Assembly (NCBI GenBank): GCA_902539195.1
Contig: CACBHZ010000003.1
Location: 1 to 64,000 of the forward strand
Direction of reading: 5' to 3'
Source: an uncultured Pelagibacteraceae bacterium
Lineage (GTDB): Bacteria; Pseudomonadota; Alphaproteobacteria; Pelagibacterales; Pelagibacteraceae
DNA length: 64,000 nucleotides
Part shown: positions 45,383 through 56,812 of the stretch, piece after piece
Layout of the letters: every line of letters begins with the position of its first letter
How positions within the stretch are numbered: position 1 is the first letter of the stretch
Notes under the pieces: generated by a model
What the model was told of the DNA's origin: nothing
Databases searched by the model: none
What the model saw: only the letters and a program-made list of their open reading frames with translations
Translations under genes and position numbers: made by a program

Positions 45383-46187
45383 TTTTTTCTGCAAACTTAA
45401 AATATATTTTTGATATCTCATGGTCTGGCTTACTTTCTACTATTGGTGAACCCAAATCTCCTTGCTTCCCAACTTCAGGATCAATTGGTATTTCTCCAAT
45501 AAAATCCTTTTTAAATTCTTCAGCAGTCTTTTTTACGCCACCCTCACCGAATATTGCATATTTTTTTCCATCATCTCCAACGAAATGGCTCATATTATCT
45601 ATAAGTCCTAATATTTTTACTTTTAGTTTATCAAACATCCTTATTCCACGTTTTACATCCTGTAAGGCTATTTCTTGTGGTGTAGATATAATAATTACTC
45701 CGTCCATGTTAATTTCTTGCGCAAAAGTCAATTGCGTATCTCCAGTTCCTGGTGGCATATCAATAATTAAAATATCTAAATTTTCCCACAAAACTTTTTG
45801 TGTAAAAGTTTTTATCGCAGAAATAACCATTGGTCCCCGCCAAATCATTGGTGTTTGCTCTTCTGTTAAAAATCCTATGGACATACATTGAATTCCATAT
45901 TTTAAAATTGGCTTTAATTTTTGCCCATCACTTTCAGGCTTTTCATTTATTGAAAATAATTTTGGCAGCGATGGTCCATATATATCTGCGTCAAGCAATC
46001 CAATATTTAAGTCCATTTTTTTTAAAGCTAAAGCAAGATTCGAGGCAAATGTTGACTTTCCAACACCTCCTTTTGCACTTGATATTGCAATTGTAAACTT
46101 TGTTCCAATAATCGGGTTCCTTCTAAAGGTTTTTGGCTCAGTTTTTGCCTTTGTTGTGTCACTTAAACCTACTTTTTTATTGTCCAT
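45363..46187 (-). CDS. mrp: Mrp/ApbC-family P-loop ATPase
   Basis: 274 residues. The deviant Walker A is [20 protein letters not shown] (about 34-53), with [15 protein letters not shown] and [17 protein letters not shown] following. Family members load or carry Fe-S clusters. Two differences from the E. coli form: there is no N-terminal DUF59/MIP18 domain, and the usual C-terminal CxxC after NMS is absent ([19 protein letters not shown]). Cluster binding by that site is therefore unlikely, though dimers may use other ligands. It diverges from hflK and ends inside thyX. Confidence 0.9.
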   Translation of the reverse strand: MDNKKVGLSDTTKAKTEPKTFRRNPIIGTKFTIAISSAKGGVGKSTFASNLALALKKMDLNIGLLDADIYGPSLPKLFSINEKPESDGQKLKPILKYGIQCMSIGFLTEEQTPMIWRGPMVISAIKTFTQKVLWENLDILIIDMPPGTGDTQLTFAQEINMDGVIIISTPQEIALQDVKRGIRMFDKLKVKILGLIDNMSHFVGDDGKKYAIFGEGGVKKTAEEFKKDFIGEIPIDPEVGKQGDLGSPIVESKPDHEISKIYFKFAEKIKSIYL

Positions 46188-46201
46188 AATTTACCATTAC
46201 C

Positions 46202-46236
46202 TTGTTTTTACTAATAAAGACACTATATAGAGTGTC
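46202..46236 (+). promoter_or_regulatory. Predicted hflK promoter with overlapping inverted repeat
   Basis: TTGTTT (46202-46207) and TATATA (46224-46229), 16 nt apart, form a candidate promoter. GACACT (46219-46224) and AGTGTC (46231-46236) make a perfect 6-bp inverted repeat with a 6-nt centre that covers the -10 element, 5 nt before the hflK ATG. It could be an operator or a 5' RNA hairpin. Confidence 0.45.
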
Positions 46237-46241
46237 GTATT

Positions 46242-47333
46242 ATGAGTGATTTTAAAAATCAAAGCCCATGGGGAACACCTCCAGGTGGAGGCGGTAGTGG
46301 AAATGGTGGATTTAGAAAAGGTCCCACTCCCCCAAATATCGATGAAGTTATAAGTAAACTACAATCAATAATAAACAGATTTTTAGGTGGAGGCAAAGGT
46401 GGGGCTAAGCCAATAATAATTGGTCTTATAATTCTTTCAATTGTTTGGACTTTAAGCGGTCTTTATAGAGTTTTACCTGATGAACAAGGTGTTGTGTTAA
46501 GATTTGGGAAATTTGTTAAAACTACACAACCCGGATTAAATTATCATCTTCCTTTTCCAATAGAAAATGTACTAACCCCTAAAGTTACAAAAGTTAATCG
46601 AATGGATATTGGATTTAGGTCAGAAAGAGATAGTGGATTTTCCTCAGGCGGAGTTGCAGATGTTCCAGAAGAAAGTTTAATGTTAACAGGTGATGAAAAC
46701 ATAGTTAACATAGATTTTTCAGTATTTTGGGTAATTAAAGATGCTGGTAATTTTTTATTTAAAATTCAAGATCCAGAAGGAACAGTTAAAGCAGCTGCTG
46801 AAACAGCGATGAGAGAGGTTATTGCACGATCTGATATTCAACCAATTCTAACTGAAGGTAGATCTATTATAGAAGCTGACACTCAGGAAATAATACAAGA
46901 AATTTTAGATGAATACACAAGCGGAATTCAAATTACACAAGTTCAAACCCAAAAAGCCGATCCACCAGACCAAGTTATTGATGCATTCAGAGATGTCCAA
47001 GCTGCAAGAGCTGATATGGAAAGATCTAAAAACGAAGCAGAAGCATATGCGAATGATGTAATACCAAGAGCACGGGGAGAAGCAGCGAAAATTCTACAAG
47101 CAGCAGAAGCTTATAAAAAAGAAGTTGTTGCTAAGGCAGAAGGAGAAGCAAGTAGATTTTTATCAATTTATAATGAGTATGCAAAAGCTAAAAAAGTAAC
47201 TCAAGAAAGAATGTATCTTGAGACAATGGAAGAAGTATTAGCTGATATTAATAAAATAATAATCGACAAAAATTCAGGTGAAGGTGTAGTGCCATATCTG
47301 CCATTACAAGAATTAAAGACAGGAACTAATTAA
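46242..47333 (+). CDS. hflK: HflK, membrane protease modulator (SPFH/band 7)
   Basis: 363 residues. A Gly/Pro-rich cytoplasmic N terminus (PWGTPPGGGGSGNGG), one membrane segment near residues 64-80 (PIIIGLIILSIVWTL), then a prohibitin-like domain with YRVLPDEQGVVLRFGKF and a C-terminal helical coiled coil rich in Ala/Glu. With HflC it forms a large inner-membrane cage around FtsH and limits its proteolysis. hflC starts one nucleotide after the stop. ftsH is 28 kb away. Confidence 0.94.
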   Translation: MSDFKNQSPWGTPPGGGGSGNGGFRKGPTPPNIDEVISKLQSIINRFLGGGKGGAKPIIIGLIILSIVWTLSGLYRVLPDEQGVVLRFGKFVKTTQPGLNYHLPFPIENVLTPKVTKVNRMDIGFRSERDSGFSSGGVADVPEESLMLTGDENIVNIDFSVFWVIKDAGNFLFKIQDPEGTVKAAAETAMREVIARSDIQPILTEGRSIIEADTQEIIQEILDEYTSGIQITQVQTQKADPPDQVIDAFRDVQAARADMERSKNEAEAYANDVIPRARGEAAKILQAAEAYKKEVVAKAEGEASRFLSIYNEYAKAKKVTQERMYLETMEEVLADINKIIIDKNSGEGVVPYLPLQELKTGTN

Positions 47334-47334
47334 A

Positions 47335-48204
47335 ATGAAAGCTGGAAAATTTTTAATACCAATAATAATACTAATCGCAGCAACAATTTACTTTTCAGTT
47401 TTTATAGTAAAAGAGGTTAATCAAGCCATAGTACTTCAATTTGGTGATCCTAAAAGAATTATATCAAAACCAGGAATTAATTTTAAAATTCCATTCATAC
47501 AAAATGTTGTATTCTTAGATAAAAGAATTTTAAATCTTGATACACCACCAGAAGAGGTCATTGCATCAGATCAAAAAAGACTTATCGTTGATGCATTTGC
47601 AAGGTTTCAAATAATTGATCCATTAAAGTTTTATATTTCAGTAGGAAATGAGAGAGTTGCAAGATCAAGATTAGCAACAATCATAAATTCAAGAATAAGA
47701 AACGTGCTTGGTCAACAAGAATTACAAACACTTTTATCAGAAGACAGAACAAAACAGATGTCTCTAATTCAAGAAGGTGTAAATAATGAAGCAGAAAATT
47801 TTGGTATTAGTATTGTTGATGTTAGAATTAAAAGAGCAGACCTCCCCCAAGCAAACAGTGATGCAATTTTTAGAAGAATGCAAACTGAAAGGGAAAGAGA
47901 AGCAAAAGAATTTAGAGCAAAAGGTGCAGAGATGGCAGTAACAATTACCTCAACTGCTGACAAAGAAGTAACCGTTATACTTGCAGATGCACAAAAAAAA
48001 TCTGAAATTATGAAGGGTGAAGGTGATGGTTTAAAAAACAAGATTTTTGCTGATGCATTCGGACAAGATCCTGAATTTTTTGCATTTTATAGAGCTATGC
48101 AGGCATACCAAAAAGCTTTAATCGGCGGTGAGACTTCAATGATACTTTCACCAGATAGTGAATTTTTTAAATTTTTCGGAAATATTGATCAAAAAGTAGA
48201 GTAA
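47335..48204 (+). CDS. hflC: HflC, membrane protease modulator (SPFH/band 7)
   Basis: 289 residues. An N-terminal membrane anchor (FLIPIIILIAATIYFSVFIV) leads into VNQAIVLQFGDPKRIISKPGINFKIPFIQNV, LDTPPEEVIASDQKRLIVDAFARF and VDVRIKRADLPQANSDAIFRRMQTEREREAKEFRAKG, the HflC pattern. It partners HflK. The final C-terminal segment DSEFFKFFGN is typical of HflC. It is followed after 5 nt by the DUF2065 gene, a common linkage. Confidence 0.95.
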   Translation: MKAGKFLIPIIILIAATIYFSVFIVKEVNQAIVLQFGDPKRIISKPGINFKIPFIQNVVFLDKRILNLDTPPEEVIASDQKRLIVDAFARFQIIDPLKFYISVGNERVARSRLATIINSRIRNVLGQQELQTLLSEDRTKQMSLIQEGVNNEAENFGISIVDVRIKRADLPQANSDAIFRRMQTEREREAKEFRAKGAEMAVTITSTADKEVTVILADAQKKSEIMKGEGDGLKNKIFADAFGQDPEFFAFYRAMQAYQKALIGGETSMILSPDSEFFKFFGNIDQKVE

Positions 48205-48209
48205 ATTTA

Positions 48210-48395
48210 ATGAGAGAATTGATCATCGCATTTGGTCTATTCCTTTTTATTGAAGGTATTCTTTACGCCATATTTCCATCAAAAATGAAAAATATGATTA
48301 TGAAATTAAAAGAAGCCACTGATAATCAACTGAGAACTGGTGGATTGGTGTTTGCAATGATTGGTTTTTTTATTATTTGGTACTTAAAAAGATGA
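48210..48395 (+). CDS. DUF2065 small membrane protein
   Basis: 61 residues with two hydrophobic segments (about 3-18 and 43-58) separated by a basic loop (PSKMKNMIMKLKEATDNQLRTGG). The YAIFPSKMK and LRTGGLVFAMIGFFIIW patterns match DUF2065 (YjeT-type), often encoded beside hflKC in proteobacteria. Function unknown; membrane association and the HflKC/DegP context suggest envelope quality control. The last codons overlap the degP-like start (ATGA). Confidence 0.82.
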   Translation: MRELIIAFGLFLFIEGILYAIFPSKMKNMIMKLKEATDNQLRTGGLVFAMIGFFIIWYLKR

Positions 48396-49795
48396 GATTC
48401 ATAAAGATATTATTACTAATATTATTTTCATTTAATATTCAAAATACTTCCAGTGCAGCAAATATGCCTGCATCTTTTGCAGATCTAGCTGAAAAATTAA
48501 TGCCATCAGTAGTAAATATTTCTACTACAACAACAATAACCACAAGGTCAAATCCATTTCCATTTGAATTTCCTCCAGGGTCTCCTTTTGAAGACATGTT
48601 TAAAGATTATGGAACTCCTCAAAAGAGACAGACAAGTGCGCTTGGATCTGGCTTCATTATAGATGAAAAAGGAATTGTTATTACAAACAACCATGTAATC
48701 CAAGGCGCAGAAGATGTTTTTGTTAGAGTTAATGGTGAAAAAAATATAAAGGCAAAAGTAATTGGAGCTGATCCCGGCATGGATTTGGCGGTTCTTCAAA
48801 TAGAGTCAGATCAAAAGTTCAAAACAGTTAAGTTTGGAGATTCCGATACCGCGAGAATAGGTGATTGGGTTATTGCAATTGGGAATCCATTTGGCCTAGG
48901 TGGAACGGTTACTGCAGGAATAATCTCTGCACGAAATAGAAGTATCGGTCTTTCTAGATATGAAGACTACATTCAAACTGATGCATCAATTAACCAAGGT
49001 AATTCAGGAGGTCCATTGTTTAACATGGATGGAGATGTAGTTGGAATTAATACAGCAATATTAGGTCAATCAGGTTCAATTGGTATTGGTTTTGCAATTC
49101 CTTCTAACAGTGCACAAAAAGTAATTAATCAATTAATTGAATTTGGTGAAACTAAAAGAGGATGGCTAGGTGTAAGAATCCAAACGGTAACAAAAGATAT
49201 TGCAGATGTTGAAAAATTAGATGAACCAAGAGGAGCACTTGTTGCTAGTGTAGCTGAAAATAGTCCATCAGATAAGGGAGGAATAAAAGCTGGTGACATA
49301 ATTTTAGAATTTGATGGTAAAAAAATTAATGAAATGAGTGAGCTTCCGAGAATAGTTGCTGAAACAGAAGTTGGAAAAAGAGTAAAATTAAAAGTTTGGA
49401 GAAATAAACGTGAAATAACTAAAGAAATTATACTTGGAAGATTAGAAACATCTGAAGACTTTAAATCTCAAGGTTTAGTAACAGAAAAGCCTAAAGAGGA
49501 TACAATAGATGGTTTAAAAATAAAAGTGAGATTGCTAAGTAAAGATGACATTAAAGAAAGAAATTTACCAAAAAATACAACAGGATTGGTTATCACAGAA
49601 ATCGACAAAGATAGTCCTGTTAATTATCTTCAAGTAAATAATATTATTGTTGAAGCACAAAAGAAAAAGATAAACACCATTGGAGATTTAGATAACATAG
49701 TAAAACTAGCTCTAAAAAGTAATGATAAAAGTTTACTTATTGCAATTTACAATAACAATAACCAGAGAAGATATATAGGTGTTAAACTAAATTAA
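48392..49795 (+). CDS. degP: DegP/DegQ-type periplasmic serine protease (Do family)
   Basis: 467 residues from the ATG at 48392; an in-frame TTG at 48377 lies inside the DUF2065 gene and lacks support. A signal peptide (about 1-23) precedes the trypsin-like domain with catalytic His101 (TNNHVIQGA), Asp131 (GMDLAVLQI) and Ser205 (NQGNSGGPLF). PDZ1 begins near GWLGVRIQTVT, PDZ2 is shorter near LKIKVRLLSKDD. It degrades or holds misfolded envelope proteins. The hflK-hflC-DUF2065-deg order is conserved in alphaproteobacteria. It overlaps miaA as TAATG. Confidence 0.95.
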   Translation: MRFIKILLLILFSFNIQNTSSAANMPASFADLAEKLMPSVVNISTTTTITTRSNPFPFEFPPGSPFEDMFKDYGTPQKRQTSALGSGFIIDEKGIVITNNHVIQGAEDVFVRVNGEKNIKAKVIGADPGMDLAVLQIESDQKFKTVKFGDSDTARIGDWVIAIGNPFGLGGTVTAGIISARNRSIGLSRYEDYIQTDASINQGNSGGPLFNMDGDVVGINTAILGQSGSIGIGFAIPSNSAQKVINQLIEFGETKRGWLGVRIQTVTKDIADVEKLDEPRGALVASVAENSPSDKGGIKAGDIILEFDGKKINEMSELPRIVAETEVGKRVKLKVWRNKREITKEIILGRLETSEDFKSQGLVTEKPKEDTIDGLKIKVRLLSKDDIKERNLPKNTTGLVITEIDKDSPVNYLQVNNIIVEAQKKKINTIGDLDNIVKLALKSNDKSLLIAIYNNNNQRRYIGVKLN

Positions 49796-50715
49796 TGGAC
49801 TTAAAGTCCAAAATAATTCTTATTTCTGGACCTACGGCATCTGGAAAATCAAAATTTGCTATTCAGCTTGCGAAAAAAATCAATGGTGAAGTAATAAATG
49901 CAGACAGCATGCAAATATTTAAAGAATTAAAAATTCTTACGGCAAGACCTCATCGAAATGATTTAAAAAATATAAAACATCATTTATATGGATTTAAAAG
50001 TGTAAAGGACAATTATTCTGCGGGAAATTGGCTTAAAGATGCAAAAAAAAAAATTAATAATATTAAGAAAAAAAACAAAATTCCAATTCTTGTTGGAGGC
50101 ACTGGATTGTATTTTAAAGCACTTATCGATGGCATAGTTAAGATCCCGGATATTCCAATTACTATTCGAAATAGAATTAGAAAAAAACAATCAAAAATAG
50201 GACAAATTAAATTTTACTCCGAGCTTATTAAGCTAGACCCACTTTGCAAAAAAAAAATTAACAAAAATGATACACAAAGATCAATAAGAGCTTATGAGGT
50301 AAAAAAGTTTACGCATAAATCTTTGTTTGATTGGTATAATGAAACATATTCTGATTTTACTCAAGACAGTTTCATAAAGTTACATATTGATTATCCCAGA
50401 GATAAGTTACTTGAGAGAATTTCATTAAGAACAAACGAAATGATGAGAGATGGGGCAATAAAAGAGGCTAAGAGGTTTTATAAATTACAAATTAAGAAAG
50501 ATTTATCATCAAATAAAGTTATTGGTCTAAGTGAGATAAAAGAATACCTGGACAAAAGAATAAATATTAATGAACTAAAAGAAAAAATATCAATAAAAAC
50601 AAGGCAATATGCCAAGAGACAGTCTACTTGGGCAAGAGGACAAATGTCGGATTGGCAAAAAATAAAATTTTATAGACTCAAATCATTTTTAAAAAAATTT
50701 CCTAAATCAGCATAG
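49795..50715 (+). CDS. miaA: tRNA dimethylallyltransferase
   Basis: 306 residues. The P-loop GPTASGKS is at residues 12-19; NADSMQIFKELKILTARP and VGGTGLYFKALIDGI are diagnostic and the C-terminal KTRQYAKRQSTWARGQ motif binds tRNA. It adds the isopentenyl group to A37 of UNN-decoding tRNAs using dimethylallyl-PP made by the MEP pathway. It overlaps the preceding protease gene by one nucleotide. No hfq follows, unlike in enterics; ilvB/I starts 41 nt downstream. Confidence 0.95.
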   Translation: MDLKSKIILISGPTASGKSKFAIQLAKKINGEVINADSMQIFKELKILTARPHRNDLKNIKHHLYGFKSVKDNYSAGNWLKDAKKKINNIKKKNKIPILVGGTGLYFKALIDGIVKIPDIPITIRNRIRKKQSKIGQIKFYSELIKLDPLCKKKINKNDTQRSIRAYEVKKFTHKSLFDWYNETYSDFTQDSFIKLHIDYPRDKLLERISLRTNEMMRDGAIKEAKRFYKLQIKKDLSSNKVIGLSEIKEYLDKRININELKEKISIKTRQYAKRQSTWARGQMSDWQKIKFYRLKSFLKKFPKSA

Positions 50716-50756
50716 ATTGCTTGACCTATTAGCACAACTTCAGCTAGATTGTCTGA

Positions 50757-52523
50757 ATGTCAAAATTATACTCTGGAGCTGAAATCGTATTTAAATGTAT
50801 GGAGGATCAAAATGTAGATCATATTTTTGGTTATCCAGGTGGTGCAGTGCTTCCAATTTATGACGAATTACAAAATTTTAAATCTATCAAGCATATTTTA
50901 GTTAGACATGAACAAGGTGCAGGTCATGCTGCAGAAGGATATGCAAGATCATCCGGTAAACCAGGTGTTATTTTAGTAACCTCAGGACCAGGTGCAACAA
51001 ATGTAGTTACAGCTTTGACTGATGCCTATATGGATTCTATTCCATTAGTTTGTATATCTGGACAAGTTCCAACTCATTTAATTGGTACAGATGCATTTCA
51101 AGAATGTGATACAACTGGAATAACCAGACCTTGCACTAAACATAATTGGTTAGTCAAAGATGTAAATGATTTAGCCAGCACAATACATAAAGCATTTGAA
51201 GTAGCTACAACGGGCAGACCTGGACCAGTTTTAGTCGATATACCAAAAGATATTCAATTTCAAAAAACAAAATATAAGAAACCCAAAAAAGAAAAAAAAT
51301 TAAATGGAAAGTCTCACAATCATTTTAATCAAAATAGCATTGATCAGCTAATTGATTTAATGAGTAAATCTTCAAGACCTATTTTTTATACAGGTGGTGG
51401 AGTAATTAACTCTGGACCTAGGGCTAGTGAACTTTTAAGAGAACTTGTTTATGCAACAGGTTTTCCTATTACATCAACTTTGCAGGGATTAGGATCTTTC
51501 CCAGGTGATGATAATCAATTTTTAGGAATGTTGGGTATGCATGGAACTTATGAAGCAAATAATGCAATGCACGACTGTGATTTAATGATTAATATTGGGG
51601 CACGTTTTGACGATAGGATAACAGGAAAAATAGATGAATTTTCACCAAAATCAAAAAAAGTTCATATTGATATAGATCCATCGTCTATTAATAAAAATGT
51701 TAAAGTTGATTTAGCTATTGTAGGAGATGTAAAAACTGTTCTTTCATCTACTTTAAAAAGTTTAAAGCAAAAAAAATCAAAATTTTTAAAATCAAACAAA
51801 CAAAAAACTTCTAAGTGGTGGGAAAAAATCCAAAAATGGAGGTCGATTAGATCTTTAGATTATATCGGAAGTGAAGAAACTATAAAACCCCAGTATGCAA
51901 TTGAAAGATTATATGAATTAACTAAAGATAAAGATTCCTATATTACAACTGAGGTAGGACAGCATCAGATGTGGGCCGCACAACATTATAAATTTAATAA
52001 ACCAAATCGTTGGATGACATCTGGTGGATTAGGCACCATGGGATATGGTTTACCAGCAGCAGTGGGTGTACAAGTTGCTCATCCAAAAAAATTAGTTATT
52101 GATATTGCAGGAGAAGCTTCAGTATTAATGACAATACAAGAAATGTCTACAGCGGTGCAATACAAACTTCCAATTAAAATATTTATATTGAATAATCAAT
52201 ACATGGGCATGGTTAGACAATGGCAAGAACTTTTACATGATAAAAACTATTCTGAAAGTTATACTGCTGCTCTACCTGATTTCGTTAAATTAGCAGAAGC
52301 ATATAACTGTGTTGGTATAAGAGCAAAAACACCAGAAGAGTTAGACGATAAAATTATTCAAATGTTAAATACAGATAGACCTGTAATATTTGATTGTATG
52401 GTTGATAAAGTAGAAAATTGTTTTCCAATGATACCATCGGGAAAGCCTCATAATCAGATGATTTTAGGGCCCAAAGATCAAGAAAGTAAGAAGATTACTG
52501 GCAAAGGTAAGTCCTTAGTTTAA
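50757..52523 (+). CDS. ilvB: Acetolactate synthase large (catalytic) subunit
   Basis: 588 residues. The thiamine diphosphate site GEASVLMTIQEMSTAVQYKLPIKIFILNNQYMGM and the catalytic Glu in VRHEQGAGHAAEGYAR are present, as are VTSGPGATN, QEC.TTGITRP-type FAD/CoA region and GARFDDRITG. It makes acetolactate or acetohydroxybutyrate. The central domain has an extra Lys-rich linker around residues 178-190. It overlaps ilvH by one base, TAATG. The ilvB versus ilvI name is arbitrary here. Confidence 0.95.
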   Translation: MSKLYSGAEIVFKCMEDQNVDHIFGYPGGAVLPIYDELQNFKSIKHILVRHEQGAGHAAEGYARSSGKPGVILVTSGPGATNVVTALTDAYMDSIPLVCISGQVPTHLIGTDAFQECDTTGITRPCTKHNWLVKDVNDLASTIHKAFEVATTGRPGPVLVDIPKDIQFQKTKYKKPKKEKKLNGKSHNHFNQNSIDQLIDLMSKSSRPIFYTGGGVINSGPRASELLRELVYATGFPITSTLQGLGSFPGDDNQFLGMLGMHGTYEANNAMHDCDLMINIGARFDDRITGKIDEFSPKSKKVHIDIDPSSINKNVKVDLAIVGDVKTVLSSTLKSLKQKKSKFLKSNKQKTSKWWEKIQKWRSIRSLDYIGSEETIKPQYAIERLYELTKDKDSYITTEVGQHQMWAAQHYKFNKPNRWMTSGGLGTMGYGLPAAVGVQVAHPKKLVIDIAGEASVLMTIQEMSTAVQYKLPIKIFILNNQYMGMVRQWQELLHDKNYSESYTAALPDFVKLAEAYNCVGIRAKTPEELDDKIIQMLNTDRPVIFDCMVDKVENCFPMIPSGKPHNQMILGPKDQESKKITGKGKSLV

Positions 52524-53071
52524 TGCCTAATTCAAAATCAGCGTATAGTTTTTCAAATAAAAAAGAAAAATTTGATACACACATTATAGTCGTTTGGGTC
52601 GACAACGAAGCTGGTGTATTAGCTAGAGTAGTCGGTTTATTCTCTGGTAGAGGTTATAATATTGAATCTTTAGCAGTTGCCCAAGTTGATGAAAAGTTAA
52701 AGATATCAAGGATAACAATTGTAACTACAGGAACTCCACAAGTTGTTAATCAAATTAAACTTCAATTAAGAAAACTTGTTCCTGTCCATAAGGTTGCAGA
52801 TTTTAAAAGAGAAGATAAAGCAGTCATTTTTAAGGAGATGGCATTATTTAAAATCGTTGGTCCAAATAATAAATTAGAGGGCGCACTGAAAGCTTGTAAA
52901 AAATATAATCCTGTATTACTAGACAAAACAAAAAAATCAAATGTTATTCAAATAACAGCTTTAAGACGAGAAATAGACAAAATGTCAAAGGATTTAAAAA
53001 AATTTGGATTGGTGAGTGTTTCAAGAACAGGAGCCGTAGCTATGACAAGAGGTGCAGATATATTTAAATAA
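52523..53071 (+). CDS. ilvH: Acetolactate synthase small (regulatory) subunit
   Basis: 182 residues. An ACT domain opens with HIIVVWVDNEAGVLARVVGLFSGRGYNIESLAVAQVD, the valine-binding region, followed by a second ferredoxin-like half (MALFKIVGPNNKLEGALKACKKYNPVLLDKT). It activates the catalytic subunit and confers valine feedback inhibition. An N-terminal tail of about 20 residues precedes the ACT domain. Fully coupled to the large subunit. Confidence 0.95.
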   Translation: MPNSKSAYSFSNKKEKFDTHIIVVWVDNEAGVLARVVGLFSGRGYNIESLAVAQVDEKLKISRITIVTTGTPQVVNQIKLQLRKLVPVHKVADFKREDKAVIFKEMALFKIVGPNNKLEGALKACKKYNPVLLDKTKKSNVIQITALRREIDKMSKDLKKFGLVSVSRTGAVAMTRGADIFK

Positions 53072-54112
<1,041 letters not shown>

Positions 54113-54125
54113 CTTCATGTTAAAA

Positions 54126-54143
54126 TTGGGCTAATTCTCCCAA
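54126..54143 (+). terminator. Stem-loop between ilvC and leuA
   Basis: TTGGG (54126-54130) pairs with CCCAA (54139-54143) around an 8-nt loop, followed by ATTATTTT. The 5-bp stem and imperfect T-run make it a weak terminator or attenuator at best. No Leu-rich leader peptide is seen. Confidence 0.35.
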
Positions 54144-54175
54144 ATTATTTTGCAATCTGGGCGAGAGCATGTATT

Positions 54176-55771
54176 ATGCTCGAGCTAAAAAATACAATGT
54201 CAGATAAAGAAAAATTATACATATTTGATACGACTATGCGAGATGGTGAACAATCACCAGGCGCATCTATGAGTGTTGAGGAAAAAATACAAATTTCAAG
54301 AGTTTTTGATGAAATGGGAATAGATATTGTTGAAGCAGGTTTTCCAATAGCGTCACCAGGAGATTTTGAGGCAGTTTCTGAAATTAGTAAAATAATGAAA
54401 AACTCAATCCCATGTGGTCTTTCAAGAGCATTAAAAAAAGATATTGATGCATGTCATGAGTCATTGAAACATGCTCCAAGATTTAGAATTCATACTTTTA
54501 TTTCCACAAGTCCTTTGCACATGAAACACAAACTTGAGATGACAAACGAGCAAGTTTTAGATGCAATTAAAGAAAGCGTTACTTACGCAAGAAAATTTAC
54601 CGACGATGTAGAATGGTCATGCGAAGATGGAACAAGAACTGATATGGATTTTATGTGTAAAACAGTTGAACTTGCAATTAATTGTGGAGCTAAAACAATA
54701 AATATTCCAGATACTGTTGGATATTCTATTCCTGAGGAATTTGCTAAAACAATCAAACACTTAAAAAATAATGTTCCAAATATAGATAAAGCAATATTAT
54801 CTGCACATTGTCACAATGATCTTGGCTTAGCTGTAGCGAATGCATTAGCTGGAGTTTCAGAAGGTGTAAGACAAATAGAATGCACAATTAATGGAATAGG
54901 TGAAAGAGCAGGAAATGCTGCATTAGAAGAAGTAGTTATGGCAATTAAAACAAGGAATGATTTAATGCCATATAATACTGGGATTAAAACAGAATTAATA
55001 AGCAAAGCCTCTAAAATTGTTTCAAACGCAACAGGTTTTCCTGTTCAATTTAATAAAGCAATAGTTGGAAAAAACGCTTTTGCTCATGAGTCAGGAATCC
55101 ATCAAGATGGAATGTTAAAAAATAGAGAAACTTATGAAATTATGACACCAGAAAGTGTTGGAGTTAAGAAAACTTCACTTGTTATGGGCAAACACTCAGG
55201 ACGACATGCTTTTAAAGATAAATTATCTGATTTAGGCTATTCTGATTTAACAGATGATATCATTCAAGCTGCTTTTGGGAAATTTAAAGTCCTAGCTGAT
55301 AAAAAGAAACATATATACGATGAAGATATAGTTGCTTTAGTTGATGATAGTTTAATTGTAGATAATAAAATAAATGCAATTAATTTAAAATCTTTAAAAG
55401 TGTTTGCAGGCACAGGTGAACCACAAAAAGCTGAAATGACATTAGATGTATATGGTGATATTAAAAATACAATAGAGACAGGAGATGGACCAGTTGATGC
55501 AATATTTAAATGTATAAAAAAACTATTTCCTCACGATGTAAAATTATCTCTTTATCAAGTACACGCAGTAACCGAAGGTACAGATGCTCAAGCAACTGTT
55601 AGTGTAAAAATTGAAGAAAATGACAGGACAACAGTAGGTCAATCAGCTGACACAGATACTTTAGTTGCATCAGCAAACGCATATTTAAATGCATTGAATA
55701 AAATGCTTATAAAACGTGAGAAAAAAGCACCATCTCAAAATATTAAACATCAAAAAGTGAAAGGAATATAA
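54176..55771 (+). CDS. leuA: 2-isopropylmalate synthase
   Basis: 531 residues. The catalytic TIM barrel starts with IFDTTMRDGEQSPGASM; later GFPIASPGDFEAV, EWSCEDGTRTD, INIPDTVGYSIP, LSAHCHNDLGLAVANALAGV and CTINGIGERAGNAALEEVVMA (metal His pair) are clear. A C-terminal regulatory domain (from about residue 380) carries leucine feedback. The start is uncertain between ATG 54176 and ATG 54197; the latter gives MSDKEKLYIF. It commits oxoisovalerate to leucine. leuBCD are not nearby. Confidence 0.95.
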   Translation: MLELKNTMSDKEKLYIFDTTMRDGEQSPGASMSVEEKIQISRVFDEMGIDIVEAGFPIASPGDFEAVSEISKIMKNSIPCGLSRALKKDIDACHESLKHAPRFRIHTFISTSPLHMKHKLEMTNEQVLDAIKESVTYARKFTDDVEWSCEDGTRTDMDFMCKTVELAINCGAKTINIPDTVGYSIPEEFAKTIKHLKNNVPNIDKAILSAHCHNDLGLAVANALAGVSEGVRQIECTINGIGERAGNAALEEVVMAIKTRNDLMPYNTGIKTELISKASKIVSNATGFPVQFNKAIVGKNAFAHESGIHQDGMLKNRETYEIMTPESVGVKKTSLVMGKHSGRHAFKDKLSDLGYSDLTDDIIQAAFGKFKVLADKKKHIYDEDIVALVDDSLIVDNKINAINLKSLKVFAGTGEPQKAEMTLDVYGDIKNTIETGDGPVDAIFKCIKKLFPHDVKLSLYQVHAVTEGTDAQATVSVKIEENDRTTVGQSADTDTLVASANAYLNALNKMLIKREKKAPSQNIKHQKVKGI

Positions 55772-55775
55772 TTAA

Positions 55776-56807
<1,032 letters not shown>

Positions 56808-56812
56808 ATATT

